Shown piece by piece: positions 18,980 through 28,009 of a stretch of 64,000 bases of DNA. A model generated the notes under the pieces. That model had not been told where the DNA came from. It worked only from the letters and a program-made list of their open reading frames with translations, and did no database searches. Each line of letters starts with the position of its first letter. Position 1 is the first letter of the stretch. The position numbers and the translations under genes are program-made. Source of the stretch: VAXT01 sp963794605 (GTDB lineage: Bacteria > Actinomycetota > Thermoleophilia > Gaiellales > Gaiellaceae); NCBI GenBank assembly GCA_963794605.1, contig CAWCEN010000002.1, forward strand, positions 310,001 to 374,000, in the 5' to 3' direction.

Positions 18980-19660
18980 GCGACTCGACGACCGCCCGTC
19001 GGCTCGCAGCCGAGCTCGTCGGCACGTTCGCGCTCGTCTTCGCGGGCTGCGGCGCGGTCATGGTCGAGGCGAAAACGGGGGCGCTCGGACACGTGGGAGT
19101 CGCGATCACGTTCGGGCTCGTGATCATGGTCATGATCTACGCCGTCGGCCACGTCTCCGGGGCGCATGTCAACCCGGCGGTCAGCCTCGCCTTTGCGCTC
19201 AGCAGGCACTTCCCGTGGACGAATCTCCTCGGTTACTGGGCCGCGCAGCTCGCGGGGCGCGTTCGCCGCAGCGGCGATCTTGCGCGGATCTCTCGGCAAC
19301 ATCGCGCACGTCGGCGCGACCCTGCCCTCCGGCTCGGAGCGCCAGTCGTTCCTCTGGGAGCTCGTGCTGACCTTCTTCCTGATGTTCGTGATCATGGCCG
19401 TCGCCACCGACACGCGCGCGGTCGGCGAAGCTGCGGCGATCGCGATCGGCGGAACGGTCGGCCTGGACGCCATGTTCGGCGGACCGATCTCCGGCGCGTC
19501 GATGAACCCGGCCCGCTCCATCGGCCCAGCGTTCGTCAGCGGCGACCTGCACGCGGTGTGGCTCTACATCCTCGCGCCGATCGCCGGTGCAGCCCTGGGC
19601 GCCGTCGTCTATCAGTTCGTACGCAGTGAACCGACGCAGCCCGCCCGAGGCAGGCAATGA
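18976..19660 (+). CDS. aqpS: Aquaglyceroporin-type arsenite channel, frameshifted
   Basis: MIP-family channel of about 227 residues. Both half-helix motifs are present: GAHVNPAVS and GASMNPARS, with six hydrophobic helices. Next to arsC it probably lets arsenite leave passively, as AqpS does in Sinorhizobium; no ArsB or Acr3 pump is present. The frame changes near 19255 (a run of four G where three would keep the frame), splitting the protein in this sequence. No ATG, GTG or TTG fits the N-terminus; a CTG at 18976 overlaps the arsC stop (CTGA) and is the likely start. Confidence 0.8.
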
Positions 19661-19752
19661 ATCGCGGGTCACCGAACGAGCCGGTGCAGAAAACGGTCGC
19701 AGCCGCCTGACGCCGCGCCGCTCTGGGGGCGGACACAACTTCGACTCCAGAT

Positions 19753-19844
19753 GTTCACCATCCCGCTCCCCCAACTCGGCAGACCCGGCGTACTTTCCCG
19801 GGCGGACCGCACTCGGTCTGTCTGATCACGAAAAGATCACGAAA
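19753..19844 (+). promoter_or_regulatory. Candidate PHO-box elements before pstS
   Basis: GTTCACC at 19753-19759 is a perfect 7-mer match to the Streptomyces PhoP repeat unit, but stands alone. Closer to the gene, GATCACGAAA occurs twice with an 11-nt period (19824-19833 and 19835-19844), the period of PHO-box direct repeats. GAGGAG at 19853-19858 is the ribosome site. The rest of 19661-19862 shows no gene. Confidence 0.4.
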
Positions 19845-19862
19845 GGAGACTCGAGGAGAGTC

Positions 19863-20927
19863 ATGAAAGCATTCGTTACACGCAGGAAGCGGCCTCTTGC
19901 CGTGCTTTCCGTTTTGACAGTCGCTGTCGCCACTGCGGTAGCCATCAGCGTCGGCGGCGCTCAGGCGCGGTCCAACGCTGGTGAGCTCAAGGGCGCAGGA
20001 GCGACGTTCCCGGCGCCGTTGATCGCCGCCTGGCAGCAGAAGTACGAAGCAGCGAAGGGCGTGAAGATCTCCTACAACCCGATCGGCAGCGGCGGCGGGA
20101 TCTCCGCGATCTCGAACAAGACGGTCGACTTCGGTGCGAGCGACGCGCCGATGACGCCGGATCAGTTCAACACGTGCGGCGGCTGTGTCGAGCTGCCGTG
20201 GGCACTCTCGGCCACGGCCGTCATGTACAACCTGCCGGGCCTGCCGAACAACCTGCGCATCACCGGCCCGATCATCGCCGGGATCTACCTCGGCCAGATC
20301 AAGAAGTGGGACGACGCGAAGATCCAGGCCGTCAACAAGGGCGTCAACCTCCCGTCGACCGACATCACTCCCGTCTACCGGAGCGATTCGAGCGGCACGT
20401 CGTACAACTTCACGACGTACCTGAACACAGTGAGCCGCCAGTGGAAGTCGCAGGTCGGACGCGGCACGACGGTGAACTGGCCGACGGGCGTCGGCGCACG
20501 CGGTAGCTCCGGTGTCTCGGGCGTCATCTCGAGGACCCCGGGTGCCGTGGGATACGCCGACATCGCGTACGCGCTGAACAACCACCTGAAGTTCTTCTCG
20601 GTGCAGAACCGCGCCAAGAAGTTCGCACGGCCCGGTCTCGCCGGCATCAGGGCGGCATCGCTGGCCGACCGCAAGTTCAACCCGCAGTCGAACGAGCTGT
20701 CGATCGTGAATCCTCCGGGGAGCAAGCGCTTCGCGAAGGCCTATCCGATCTGCACCTACACGTACGTGATCCTGCGGACGACGTCGCCCCAGGCCAACCT
20801 CCTGAAGCCGTTCATCACCTGGGCGCTCACGTCAGGGCAGCAGTACGGGCCGCGGCTGATCTTCCAGCCGATCCCGAAGTACGTCGTCACGCGCGGCAAG
20901 GCGACGCTCAAGAAGGTCCACGGCTAA
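19863..20927 (+). CDS. pstS: Phosphate-binding protein PstS
   Basis: Extracytoplasmic phosphate receptor of the Pst ABC transporter, 354 residues. Residues 1-36 are a signal peptide (basic RRKR, hydrophobic core, AQA cleavage site) without a lipobox cysteine. The mature start LKGAGATFPAPL and the phosphate-contact motifs GSGGGI and YRSDSSGTS are typical. The ATG at 19863 follows GAGGAG. It heads pstSCAB. Confidence 0.95.
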   Translation: MKAFVTRRKRPLAVLSVLTVAVATAVAISVGGAQARSNAGELKGAGATFPAPLIAAWQQKYEAAKGVKISYNPIGSGGGISAISNKTVDFGASDAPMTPDQFNTCGGCVELPWALSATAVMYNLPGLPNNLRITGPIIAGIYLGQIKKWDDAKIQAVNKGVNLPSTDITPVYRSDSSGTSYNFTTYLNTVSRQWKSQVGRGTTVNWPTGVGARGSSGVSGVISRTPGAVGYADIAYALNNHLKFFSVQNRAKKFARPGLAGIRAASLADRKFNPQSNELSIVNPPGSKRFAKAYPICTYTYVILRTTSPQANLLKPFITWALTSGQQYGPRLIFQPIPKYVVTRGKATLKKVHG

Positions 20928-20945
20928 GCAGTCAGAATCGCGCGC

Positions 20946-21917
20946 ATGGCAGTCGCGCAAGAACGGGCTCGCGGCCCCGCCGCCCTCCAGCGGCGGGGCC
21001 GCTTCCGTCCTGGGGACGCACTTCTCTACGTCCTCACCTGTGCCGCTGCGCTCACCGGAGTCGTCCTCCTGGGGCTCATCACGCAGGAGGTCATCACCCA
21101 GGCGTGGCCGGCGATGCAGAAGTTCGGGCTCGGCTTCCTGACCACTCAGGCCTGGGGCGACAACAACAAGACGCTCTTCGGCGCCAAGTCGTTCATCTAC
21201 GGCACCGTGGTGACGTCGTTCGGCGCGCTGCTCATCGCGACGCCCATCTCGCTCGCGATCGCGCTCTTCCTGACCGAGCTCGCACCGCGTTGGATCCGGG
21301 CCGTGATCGCACCGCTGATCGAGCTGTTGGCCGCGATCCCGAGCGTCGTGCTCGGGCTCTGGGGCATCCTCGTGCTCGGCCCGTTCATCACCGGCACGCT
21401 CGGCCCAGCAATCCACGGTACGTTCGGCTGGCTCCCCATCTTTGCCTCGAAGCCAACCGTGGGGTCGAACATGTTCGCGGCGATCCTGATCCTCACGATC
21501 ATGATCATTCCGATCGTCTCGAGCATTTGCCGGGAGCTCTTCGTCGGTGTGCCGAGCGAGCTCAAGGACGGCGCCCTGGCGCTGGGAGCAACACGCTGGG
21601 AAGTCGTCCGAGGCGTCATCTTTCCGTATGCGCGGGCCGGGATCGCTGCCGCTCTCATTCTCGGGCTCGGCCGCGGGCTCGGTGAGGCAATCGCCGTCAC
21701 CCAGGTGATCGGGAACAACGTCGCGATCAACACGGATCTGTTCAAGCCGGGCGACACGCTCGCCAGCCGGATAGCCGGCCAGTACCAGGGCGCGGACACC
21801 GCCCTGCAGCTCGCCTCCCTCGTCTACCTCGCCGTGATCCTCCTCGTCTTCTCGCTGATCTGCAATCTCGCCGCCCAGTTGATCGTTCGCCGAGTCGCGA
21901 GCCGGCACCAGATGTGA
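20946..21917 (+). CDS. pstC: Phosphate ABC transporter permease PstC
   Basis: 323-residue inner-membrane permease with six predicted helices. The ATPase-contact (EAA) loop is GALALGATRWEVVRGVIFPYA. A first helix follows the basic N-terminus (about 25-48) and a long periplasmic loop (55-80) follows. Stop overlaps the pstA start (ATGATGA). Forms the channel with PstA. Confidence 0.94.
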   Translation: MAVAQERARGPAALQRRGRFRPGDALLYVLTCAAALTGVVLLGLITQEVITQAWPAMQKFGLGFLTTQAWGDNNKTLFGAKSFIYGTVVTSFGALLIATPISLAIALFLTELAPRWIRAVIAPLIELLAAIPSVVLGLWGILVLGPFITGTLGPAIHGTFGWLPIFASKPTVGSNMFAAILILTIMIIPIVSSICRELFVGVPSELKDGALALGATRWEVVRGVIFPYARAGIAAALILGLGRGLGEAIAVTQVIGNNVAINTDLFKPGDTLASRIAGQYQGADTALQLASLVYLAVILLVFSLICNLAAQLIVRRVASRHQM

Positions 21918-22820
21918 TGAGCGCGAACGCTCCCGCCTCCGATCTCTTCCGCACCGAGCACATGCGCAGACGGCGCATCGTGAACAAGGTCGTCGAGGGC
22001 GCGGCGACAGTGGCGGCGCTCCTCGCCGTCGCCTTGCTGGTCATCGTCGTCAGCTCGGTCGTACGACGCGGATGGGAGGCGATCAACATCGACTTCTTCA
22101 CGAAGACCCCGGCGATCTACACGGGCTTCGGGCCGCGACCCGCGTCCGGCATTTCGAGCGCGATCATCGGGACGCTGATCATCATCGGCCTCGCACTGCT
22201 GATGGCGCTTCCGGTCGCCGTGCTCACGGCGATCTACCTGAACGAGCTCGCGCCCCGAAAGCTGGCCGGCGTCCTCACGCTCGCGTTCGACGTGCTGAAC
22301 GGCATCCCGGCGATCGTGCTCGGAATCTTCGTCTTCGTCTTCGTCGTCGTCGGCCACGGACAGGCGGCCTGGAAGGCGAGCTTCGCGCTGGCGATCTTGA
22401 TGGTGCCGATGATCGCCAGATCGACCCAAGAGGTCTTAGCCCTGGTCCCGGCCTCGATGCGCGAGGCGAGCCTGGCGCTCGGAGCCGCGAAGTGGCGGAC
22501 GACGCTGAGCATCGTCCTCCCGCAGGCGGTCGGCGGAATCGTCACGGGCGCGACCCTGGCAACGGCGCGCGCGGCGGGCGAGACGGCGCCGCTGCTGTTC
22601 ACGAGCGCCCTCTACAGCAATTCGGTCAGCCTGCGACCCCCGGGAGCCGATCGCGTCGATCCCCATGTTCATCTTCACCTCAGCCGAGCAGGCCGACCCG
22701 GTTCTCCACCAGCAAGCGTGGGGCGCTGCCGCGGTCCTGATCGGAATCATCCTCATCGCAAGCCTGATCGCGCGCTGGTTCGCGGACAGGAGCGTCCAGC
22801 GTCTGAAAGGAGAGCGATGA
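21914..22820 (+). CDS. pstA: Phosphate ABC transporter permease PstA, frameshifted near the end
   Basis: Second permease half, about 301 residues if the frame is restored. Helices and the EAA loop ASLALGAAKWRTTLSIVLPQA are normal. Near 22638, inside a C-rich run, the frame changes by one base. The normal tail (PREPIASIPMFIFTSAEQAD, then a last helix) is found in the other frame and ends at TGA 22818-22820, overlapping the pstB ATG. As written, the open frame runs through into pstB and looks like a fusion, which is an artefact of the shift. Confidence 0.88.
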
Positions 22821-23713
22821 CCGACGTGAACTATCCTTCGGAGACGAGCGTTCAGAATCCCCCAGAGAGCGCCGGGCTGCCGAGCGCGATCGACCCCTCT
22901 CTGCTCGCGGCGAGACCGCCGTCGCAGACGCTCGCGCGCGACCGCGTCTTCGGCATCGAGAACCTGACCGCGTTCTACGGGAACTCGCCGGCGCTCCGCG
23001 ACGTCTCGTTCGAGATCTACCAGCGCATGGTGACCGCGATCATCGGCCCCTCCGGCTGCGGGAAGAGCACGTTCATCCGCTGCCTGAACCGGATGAACGA
23101 CGTGATCCCCGGCTTCAAGACCGAAGGCCGCATCCTCTACCACGACGTCGACCTCCAGGGGAGGAACATCGACCCGGTCAGCGTCCGACGGCGCATCGGG
23201 ATGGTCTTCCAGCGACCGAACCCGTTTCCGAAGTCGATCTACGAGAACGTCGCGTACGGCCCGCGGATCCTCGGCCTCAAGAAGGGCCTCGACGAGCGGG
23301 TCGAAAAGGCGTTGAAGCGCGCCGCGCTCTGGGACGAGGTCAAGGACCGGCTCAAGCGGAGCGCCTGGTCGCTCTCGGGCGGCCAGCAGCAGCGGCTCTG
23401 CATCGCCCGCTGCCTCGCAATCGAGCCGGAGGTGATCCTCATGGACGAACCTGCCTCGGCGCTCGACCCGATCGCGACGACGCGGATCGAGGACCTCATG
23501 CACGAGCTCAAGCGCGACTACACGATCGTCGTCGTCACGCACAACATGCAGCAGGCTGCGCGAGTGGCGGACATGACGGCCTTCTTCAGCATCAGCAAGG
23601 GCGGGGAGGGCGAGCGGTCGGGCGTCCTCGTCGAGTACGACGACACGAAGACGATCTTCACGCAGCCGAAGGAAAGCCGCACCGAGGACTACGTCACCGG
23701 CCGGTTCGGGTAG
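22817..23713 (+). CDS. pstB: Phosphate ABC transporter ATPase PstB
   Basis: 298-residue ATPase energising PstCA. An N-terminal extension of about 40 residues precedes the ABC domain. Walker A IIGPSGCGKSTF, Q-loop VFQRPNPFPKS, signature LSGGQQQRLCIARCL, Walker B ILMDEPASALD, switch VVTHNMQQ; C-terminal TEDYVTGRFG. The ATG overlaps the pstA stop. This is the intact copy; another lies at 14703. Confidence 0.95.
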   Translation: MTDVNYPSETSVQNPPESAGLPSAIDPSLLAARPPSQTLARDRVFGIENLTAFYGNSPALRDVSFEIYQRMVTAIIGPSGCGKSTFIRCLNRMNDVIPGFKTEGRILYHDVDLQGRNIDPVSVRRRIGMVFQRPNPFPKSIYENVAYGPRILGLKKGLDERVEKALKRAALWDEVKDRLKRSAWSLSGGQQQRLCIARCLAIEPEVILMDEPASALDPIATTRIEDLMHELKRDYTIVVVTHNMQQAARVADMTAFFSISKGGEGERSGVLVEYDDTKTIFTQPKESRTEDYVTGRFG

Positions 23714-23762
23714 GCCGACGCACCCTTTTCGCGGGCTCGCCCGGGCTATCGCCGTGAGCTTC

Positions 23763-23794
23763 GCCATTTCTCGCCGGTTGGGGCGAGAAATGGC
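23763..23794 (+). terminator. Terminator of pstSCAB
   Basis: Perfect 13-bp stem GCCATTTCTCGCC / GGCGAGAAATGGC with a 6-nt loop, 50 nt after the pstB stop, followed by CGTTTCGG. The strongest hairpin in the pst region. Confidence 0.8.
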
Positions 23795-23901
23795 CGTTTC
23801 GGCTAACCACGGGGGTGCAACAGTTGGCCAGATGGTGGCCAAGTGGATAAAAGATGAATTCCTCTGGTTTTTCGGGTCCACAGCAAGCACAATGTGCTGC
23901 C

Positions 23902-24768
23902 ATGCGCGTCGCCCTGGTCGCTCATCACGAGAGTGAAACGAACCTGAGACTCGTCGAGGCGGCGCCGCTCGGCGTCCAGGCCGAGATCGTCCGCCCCTCG
24001 CGGATCCGCGGGTGGCTCGGTCGGGGTGACGCGGCGCTCGCGCGGCTCGACGTGCTGCGCAGCCTGGACGGGATGGAGACCGGCAGCTTCGAGGTCGGGC
24101 TGCTCGAGAACGACGGGATTCCGGTCCTCAATCCGCTCAGCGCCTTGATGGCGACGCACGACAAGCTCCAGACGTCCCGGCTCCTCGAAGCCGCCGGGTT
24201 GCCGCATCCGCGCACGATCCACTTCGACAACACGGGGGACGTCGGCACGATCGAGCTTCCAGTCGTGCTCAAGCCTCGGTTCGGCTCGTGGGGCAGTGAC
24301 GTGATGCTGTGCACGACACGCAGGCAGCTGACAGAAGCGCTCGAGGTGGTCTCGGAGCGGCCGTGGTTCCGGACGCACGGCGTGCTCATGCAAGAGCTCG
24401 TTCCGCCTCTCGGCCACGACCTGCGCGTCGTCGTCGCGGCCGGGCAGGTCGTCGGCGCGGTGCGCCGGCAGGCCGCGGAGGGGGAGTGGAGGACGAACGT
24501 CGCGCTCGGAGCAGAGCGCCAGCACGCCGATCCTCCCCGTGCGGCGATCGAGCTCGCGCTGGGTGCGGCTGCCGCCGTCGGGGCCGACCTGGTCGGCGTC
24601 GACCTGCTGCCGATCGAGGGCGACGGGTGGGCGGTGATCGAGCTGAACGGCGCGGTCGAGTTCAACGACGAGTACTCGCTCGGCGCCGACGTCTTTGCCC
24701 TGGCGATGAAGTCGCTCGTCGACGCGGTCACGAGCCGTCCTCAGACGGCGGTTGCGGCGAGCGGCTAG
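23902..24768 (+). CDS. RimK-like ATP-grasp ligase
   Basis: 288-residue ATP-grasp enzyme that would activate a carboxylate as acyl phosphate and join it to an amine. The N-terminal domain (1-85) holds MRVALVAHHES; the ATP-grasp fold has DKLQTSRLLEAAGLPHP, VLKPRFGSWGSDV (ATP-binding Lys) and metal ligands in GVDLLPIEGDGW and VIELNGAVEFNDEY. Similar to RimK, LysX and MptN-type ligases. No LysW carrier gene or substrate protein is nearby, so the substrate is unknown. The ATG at 23902 fits the family start better than the upstream ATG at 23854. Confidence 0.85.
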   Translation: MRVALVAHHESETNLRLVEAAPLGVQAEIVRPSRIRGWLGRGDAALARLDVLRSLDGMETGSFEVGLLENDGIPVLNPLSALMATHDKLQTSRLLEAAGLPHPRTIHFDNTGDVGTIELPVVLKPRFGSWGSDVMLCTTRRQLTEALEVVSERPWFRTHGVLMQELVPPLGHDLRVVVAAGQVVGAVRRQAAEGEWRTNVALGAERQHADPPRAAIELALGAAAAVGADLVGVDLLPIEGDGWAVIELNGAVEFNDEYSLGADVFALAMKSLVDAVTSRPQTAVAASG

Positions 24769-24797
24769 CGCCGGCACAACCCGCTTTCCCACGCCTT

Positions 24798-25108
24798 CTT
24801 TACCTTTTCTGCGCGCTTGAGCGCAGAAGAGCGAGCGCTGCCTCGCAGCGCGAGCCGGACCCCGCGACTGGTGGGCTCCAACCCCCTTGTCACGTCTTCT
24901 TTACCACCCGGATTCCCATCCTCGGGCGCCCAAGGTGGAGACTTCGGGACATAAGGACCGGTTCACGGCAGTGCCCTGACATCCGGTCCGACGGGGGAGG
25001 GGGACGGCTCCGGACGCGGAGTTGTCCCCTTCATGGTCCAGGCCCCTGGGAGAGGCACCTTCACCACTCGGATACACCCCCTTCACCACGCCTCTACCCC
25101 GGGTGAAG
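24798..25108 (+). promoter_or_regulatory. Gene-free region with CTTCACC-type repeats (PHO-box-like)
   Basis: The 367-nt gap 24769-25135 has no credible gene. It holds CTTCACC at 25059-25065 and 25081-25087 (22 nt apart), CTCTACC at 25092-25098 (11 nt further) and an inverted copy GGTGAAG at 25102-25108, all just before the response regulator. Two more units, CTTTACC at 24798 and 24899, lie in a repeated word CACG[C/T]CTTCTTTACC. The 11-nt periodicity and similarity to GTTCACC match actinobacterial PHO boxes. Confidence 0.6.
24807..24828 (+). terminator. Terminator of the ATP-grasp gene
   Basis: TTCTGCGC / GCGCAGAA, 8-bp perfect stem, 6-nt loop, 38 nt after the stop. A second small hairpin (GCGCTG / CAGCGC, 24835-24851) follows directly. 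Confidence 0.6.
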
Positions 25109-25135
25109 GCCGGAACATGAAGAGTTTGTAAAGCA

Positions 25136-25867
25136 ATGCCCAGGGTCCTGATCGTCGAAGACGATGAACTGATTGCGAAGGGGATGGCCACGCACCTCGC
25201 GGAGGCCGGATTCGACCCCTTGTGGATGGGCAACGGCGAGGCGGGGCTCGCACGCCTCCGCTTCGAGCGCCCCGACGTCTGCGTCCTCGACCTGATGATG
25301 CCGCTCCTCGACGGCTGGAAGCTGATCGAGACCGCGCGGGCCGAGGGCATCGGCACCCCGATCGTCGTCGTCAGCGCCCGGGGCAGCGAGCAGGACCGCG
25401 TGCACGCGCTCGAGATCGGAGCCGACGATTACCTCGTGAAGCCGTTCTCGATGTCCGAGCTCGTCGCGCGCGTCCGGGTCGCCGCCCGTCGCGGCGTCCG
25501 GGCCCAGGAGGTACAGCGGGGCGAGACGATCGAAATCGAGGAGCTCGTCGTCGACCCGCGAAGTTTTCAAGCCTATGTCGACGGCGAGAACGTGGCTCTG
25601 ACCCCGACCGAGTTTCGGCTGCTCTACGCGCTCGCCTCCGAGCAGGGCCGGGTCCTGACCCGCGACGAGCTGCTGCAGAAGATCTGGGGTCGCCGGCTGA
25701 CGAGGCGCGACCGCACCGTGGACGTCTTCGTTCGCAAGCTCCGCGAGAAGATCGACAAGCGTGCACCGAGGCACTCTTTCGTTCACACTCGGTATGGAGT
25801 GGGCTACAAGCTGGAAGCGCAACCCAAAGGGGAGGCAACACCGCCGCTCGAGGCCCGGTCGGTCTAG
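25136..25867 (+). CDS. OmpR-family response regulator (PhoP/RegX3-like), second copy
   Basis: 243 residues. Receiver 1-120 with VEDDE, Asp in VLDLMMPLLDGW, VVSARG and LVKPFS; winged-helix domain about 132-232 (LTPTEFRLLYALASEQGRVLTRDELLQKIWG, RYGVGYKL). Close paralogue of the regulator at 16418. No kinase is adjacent, so it may be an orphan served by the kinase at 15484. It starts 28 nt after the CTTCACC repeats and its stop overlaps the ppk start, which makes it the likely regulator of polyphosphate synthesis. Confidence 0.9.
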   Translation: MPRVLIVEDDELIAKGMATHLAEAGFDPLWMGNGEAGLARLRFERPDVCVLDLMMPLLDGWKLIETARAEGIGTPIVVVSARGSEQDRVHALEIGADDYLVKPFSMSELVARVRVAARRGVRAQEVQRGETIEIEELVVDPRSFQAYVDGENVALTPTEFRLLYALASEQGRVLTRDELLQKIWGRRLTRRDRTVDVFVRKLREKIDKRAPRHSFVHTRYGVGYKLEAQPKGEATPPLEARSV

Positions 25868-27966
25868 TGGCGACCGCCGAGAAGGAAAAGGCGACCCTCG
25901 AGGGTCCCGAGCTCTTCCTCAACCGGGAGCTGTCGTCACTCGACTTCAACGCGCGCGTCCTCGAGCTTGCGGCCGACCCGAATCTGCCCCTCCTCGAGCG
26001 TCTGACGTTCTGCTCGCGCTTCTCCTCGCACCTCGACGAGTTCTTCGCGGTGCGGGTCAGCGGCCTCATGGGGCAGGAGGCGTCCGGTCTCGCCGTTCAG
26101 TCTCCGGACGGCCGGACGCCGCAGCAGACGCTCACGGAGATTCGCGAGCGGGTGCTCGCTTTGACGGCCGAGCAGTCCGAGCTCTGGAAGCGTGATCTCC
26201 GCCCTTCGCTCGAGAAGGAAGGCATCCTCATCGGCCGGATCGCCGACTGCACCGAGAAAGAGCTCGACGAGCTCGCTGCACTGTTCGACCGCGAGATCTA
26301 TCCGGTGCTCACGCCGCTCGCCGTCGGGCCTGGACAGCCGTTCCCCTACATCTCGGCGCTCTCGCTCTCGCTGGGCGTGTTCGTCCGGGATCCAAAATCG
26401 GGAGAGGAGCGGTTCGCGCGAGTCAAGGTGCCGGAGCTCCTACCCCGGTTCATCAGCATCGGCAAGCGGCACCTCTTCCTCCCGCTCGAGCACGTGATCA
26501 CGTACTCGCTCACGTCGCTCTTCCCGAAGATGGAGATCACGGAGTGCGCTCCATTCCGAGTCACGAGAGACGCGGACTTCGAGGTCTCCGACGAGGCAGA
26601 CGACCTGCTCGAGGCGGTCGAGCTGGAGCTGCAGAGGCGGCGCTTCGGAGGCACGGTGCGCGTCGAGATCTCCGACGCGATGTCCGAGGAGATGCTGCGA
26701 CGGATCAAGGGGGGTCTCGGCGCGCGCGACGACCAGGTCTACCGGGTCGACGGGCTGCTCGACCTGGCCGAGCTCGACCAGATCGCCGACCTCGACCGTC
26801 CCGATCTCAAGGAGGAGCGCTGGCGTGGGGTGACCCAGCCGCGGCTCGCAGTTCCCGACACCGACGGCGAGCTCTTCGACGAGATTCGCCGCGGCGACAT
26901 CCTCGTGCATCTCCCCTACGAATCGTTCGCGACGAGCGTCGAGCCCTTCATCCAGGCGGCGTCGCGCGACCCGGACGTGATCGCGATCAAGACGACCGTG
27001 TACCGCACGAGCGACGAATCGCCGCTCGTCCCGGCCCTGATCGAAGCGGCAGACGCGGGCAAGCAGACGGTGTGCCTCGTCGAGCTGAAGGCTCGCTTCG
27101 ACGAGCGGCGGAACATCGAATGGTCACGGGCGCTGGAGCGATCGGGAGTCCACGTGGTCTACGGCTTCCCGTCGCTCAAGACCCACGCGAAGATGACGCT
27201 CGTCGTCCGCCGCGAGGCCGACGGGCTCCAGCGCTACGTGCACATCGGCACGGGCAACTACCACGCCTTGACCGCCCGCGGCTACGAGGACTTCGGGCTG
27301 TTCACGACCGACGAGAGCATCGCCGCCGATGTCGCCGACCTGTTCAACTACATGACCGGGTTCGGGCGGCCACAGCGGTTTCGCACGCTGCTCGTTGCGC
27401 CGTTCATGCTCCGCAACAGGCTCGTCGAGGCGATCCGCTCCGTTTCGCAGGTCGCGCAGTCGGGCAAGAACGCGCGGATTCGAATGAAAGCCAACTCGCT
27501 CACAGACGAGAAGGTGATCGAGGCGCTCTACGACGCCTCGGAGGCGGGCGCCGAGATCGACATCGTCTGCCGGTCGATCTGCTCGCTGCGCCCGGGGGTC
27601 AAGGGCCTCAGCGAGAACATTCGCGTCAGAAGCATCGTCGGCCGCTTCCTCGAGCACAGCCGCGTCTACGTGCTCGAGGCCGGAGACAAGACGACGTGCC
27701 TGATGGGGAGCGCCGACCTGATGCCGCGAAACCTCGACCACCGGCTCGAGGTCGTCGTTCCGGTCGAGGACACTCGGGCCCGCCAGCGGGTGACTGCCAT
27801 GTTCGATGCCTTGCTCGCCGACAACACGAACTCATGGGAACTGAACGGAGACGGGACCTGGCGCCGCGTCCGGCCCAAGAAGAACGACCGCACCGTGTCC
27901 GCCCAGAGCCTGTTGATGCGGAACGCGATCGCCCGCGCCCGCCGCACCGTCACCAGACGTACCTGA
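25867..27966 (+). CDS. ppk: Polyphosphate kinase 1
   Basis: Reversibly makes polyphosphate from ATP. 699 residues from a GTG that overlaps the regulator stop by one base. N-terminal motif NRELSSLDFN (the usual Trp after NRELS is Ser here), then the two phospholipase D-like domains: the phosphorylated His is His440 in THAKMTLVVRR, the second His is His597 in EHSRVYVLEAG, matching E. coli His435 and His592. LKARFDERRNIEW and VHIGTGNYH are also conserved. Followed by ppx, the opposite activity, 43 bp downstream. Confidence 0.96.
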   Translation: MATAEKEKATLEGPELFLNRELSSLDFNARVLELAADPNLPLLERLTFCSRFSSHLDEFFAVRVSGLMGQEASGLAVQSPDGRTPQQTLTEIRERVLALTAEQSELWKRDLRPSLEKEGILIGRIADCTEKELDELAALFDREIYPVLTPLAVGPGQPFPYISALSLSLGVFVRDPKSGEERFARVKVPELLPRFISIGKRHLFLPLEHVITYSLTSLFPKMEITECAPFRVTRDADFEVSDEADDLLEAVELELQRRRFGGTVRVEISDAMSEEMLRRIKGGLGARDDQVYRVDGLLDLAELDQIADLDRPDLKEERWRGVTQPRLAVPDTDGELFDEIRRGDILVHLPYESFATSVEPFIQAASRDPDVIAIKTTVYRTSDESPLVPALIEAADAGKQTVCLVELKARFDERRNIEWSRALERSGVHVVYGFPSLKTHAKMTLVVRREADGLQRYVHIGTGNYHALTARGYEDFGLFTTDESIAADVADLFNYMTGFGRPQRFRTLLVAPFMLRNRLVEAIRSVSQVAQSGKNARIRMKANSLTDEKVIEALYDASEAGAEIDIVCRSICSLRPGVKGLSENIRVRSIVGRFLEHSRVYVLEAGDKTTCLMGSADLMPRNLDHRLEVVVPVEDTRARQRVTAMFDALLADNTNSWELNGDGTWRRVRPKKNDRTVSAQSLLMRNAIARARRTVTRRT

Positions 27967-28009
27967 AGGCGCCGATGTCGACCTGTCCACTCATCAAGAT
28001 GGGCTCCTG

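Noticed and set aside
21914..23713. Apparent PstA-PstB fusion protein
   Set aside because: A one-base frameshift near 22638 removes the pstA stop; the proper PstA tail is in the next frame and overlaps the pstB ATG.
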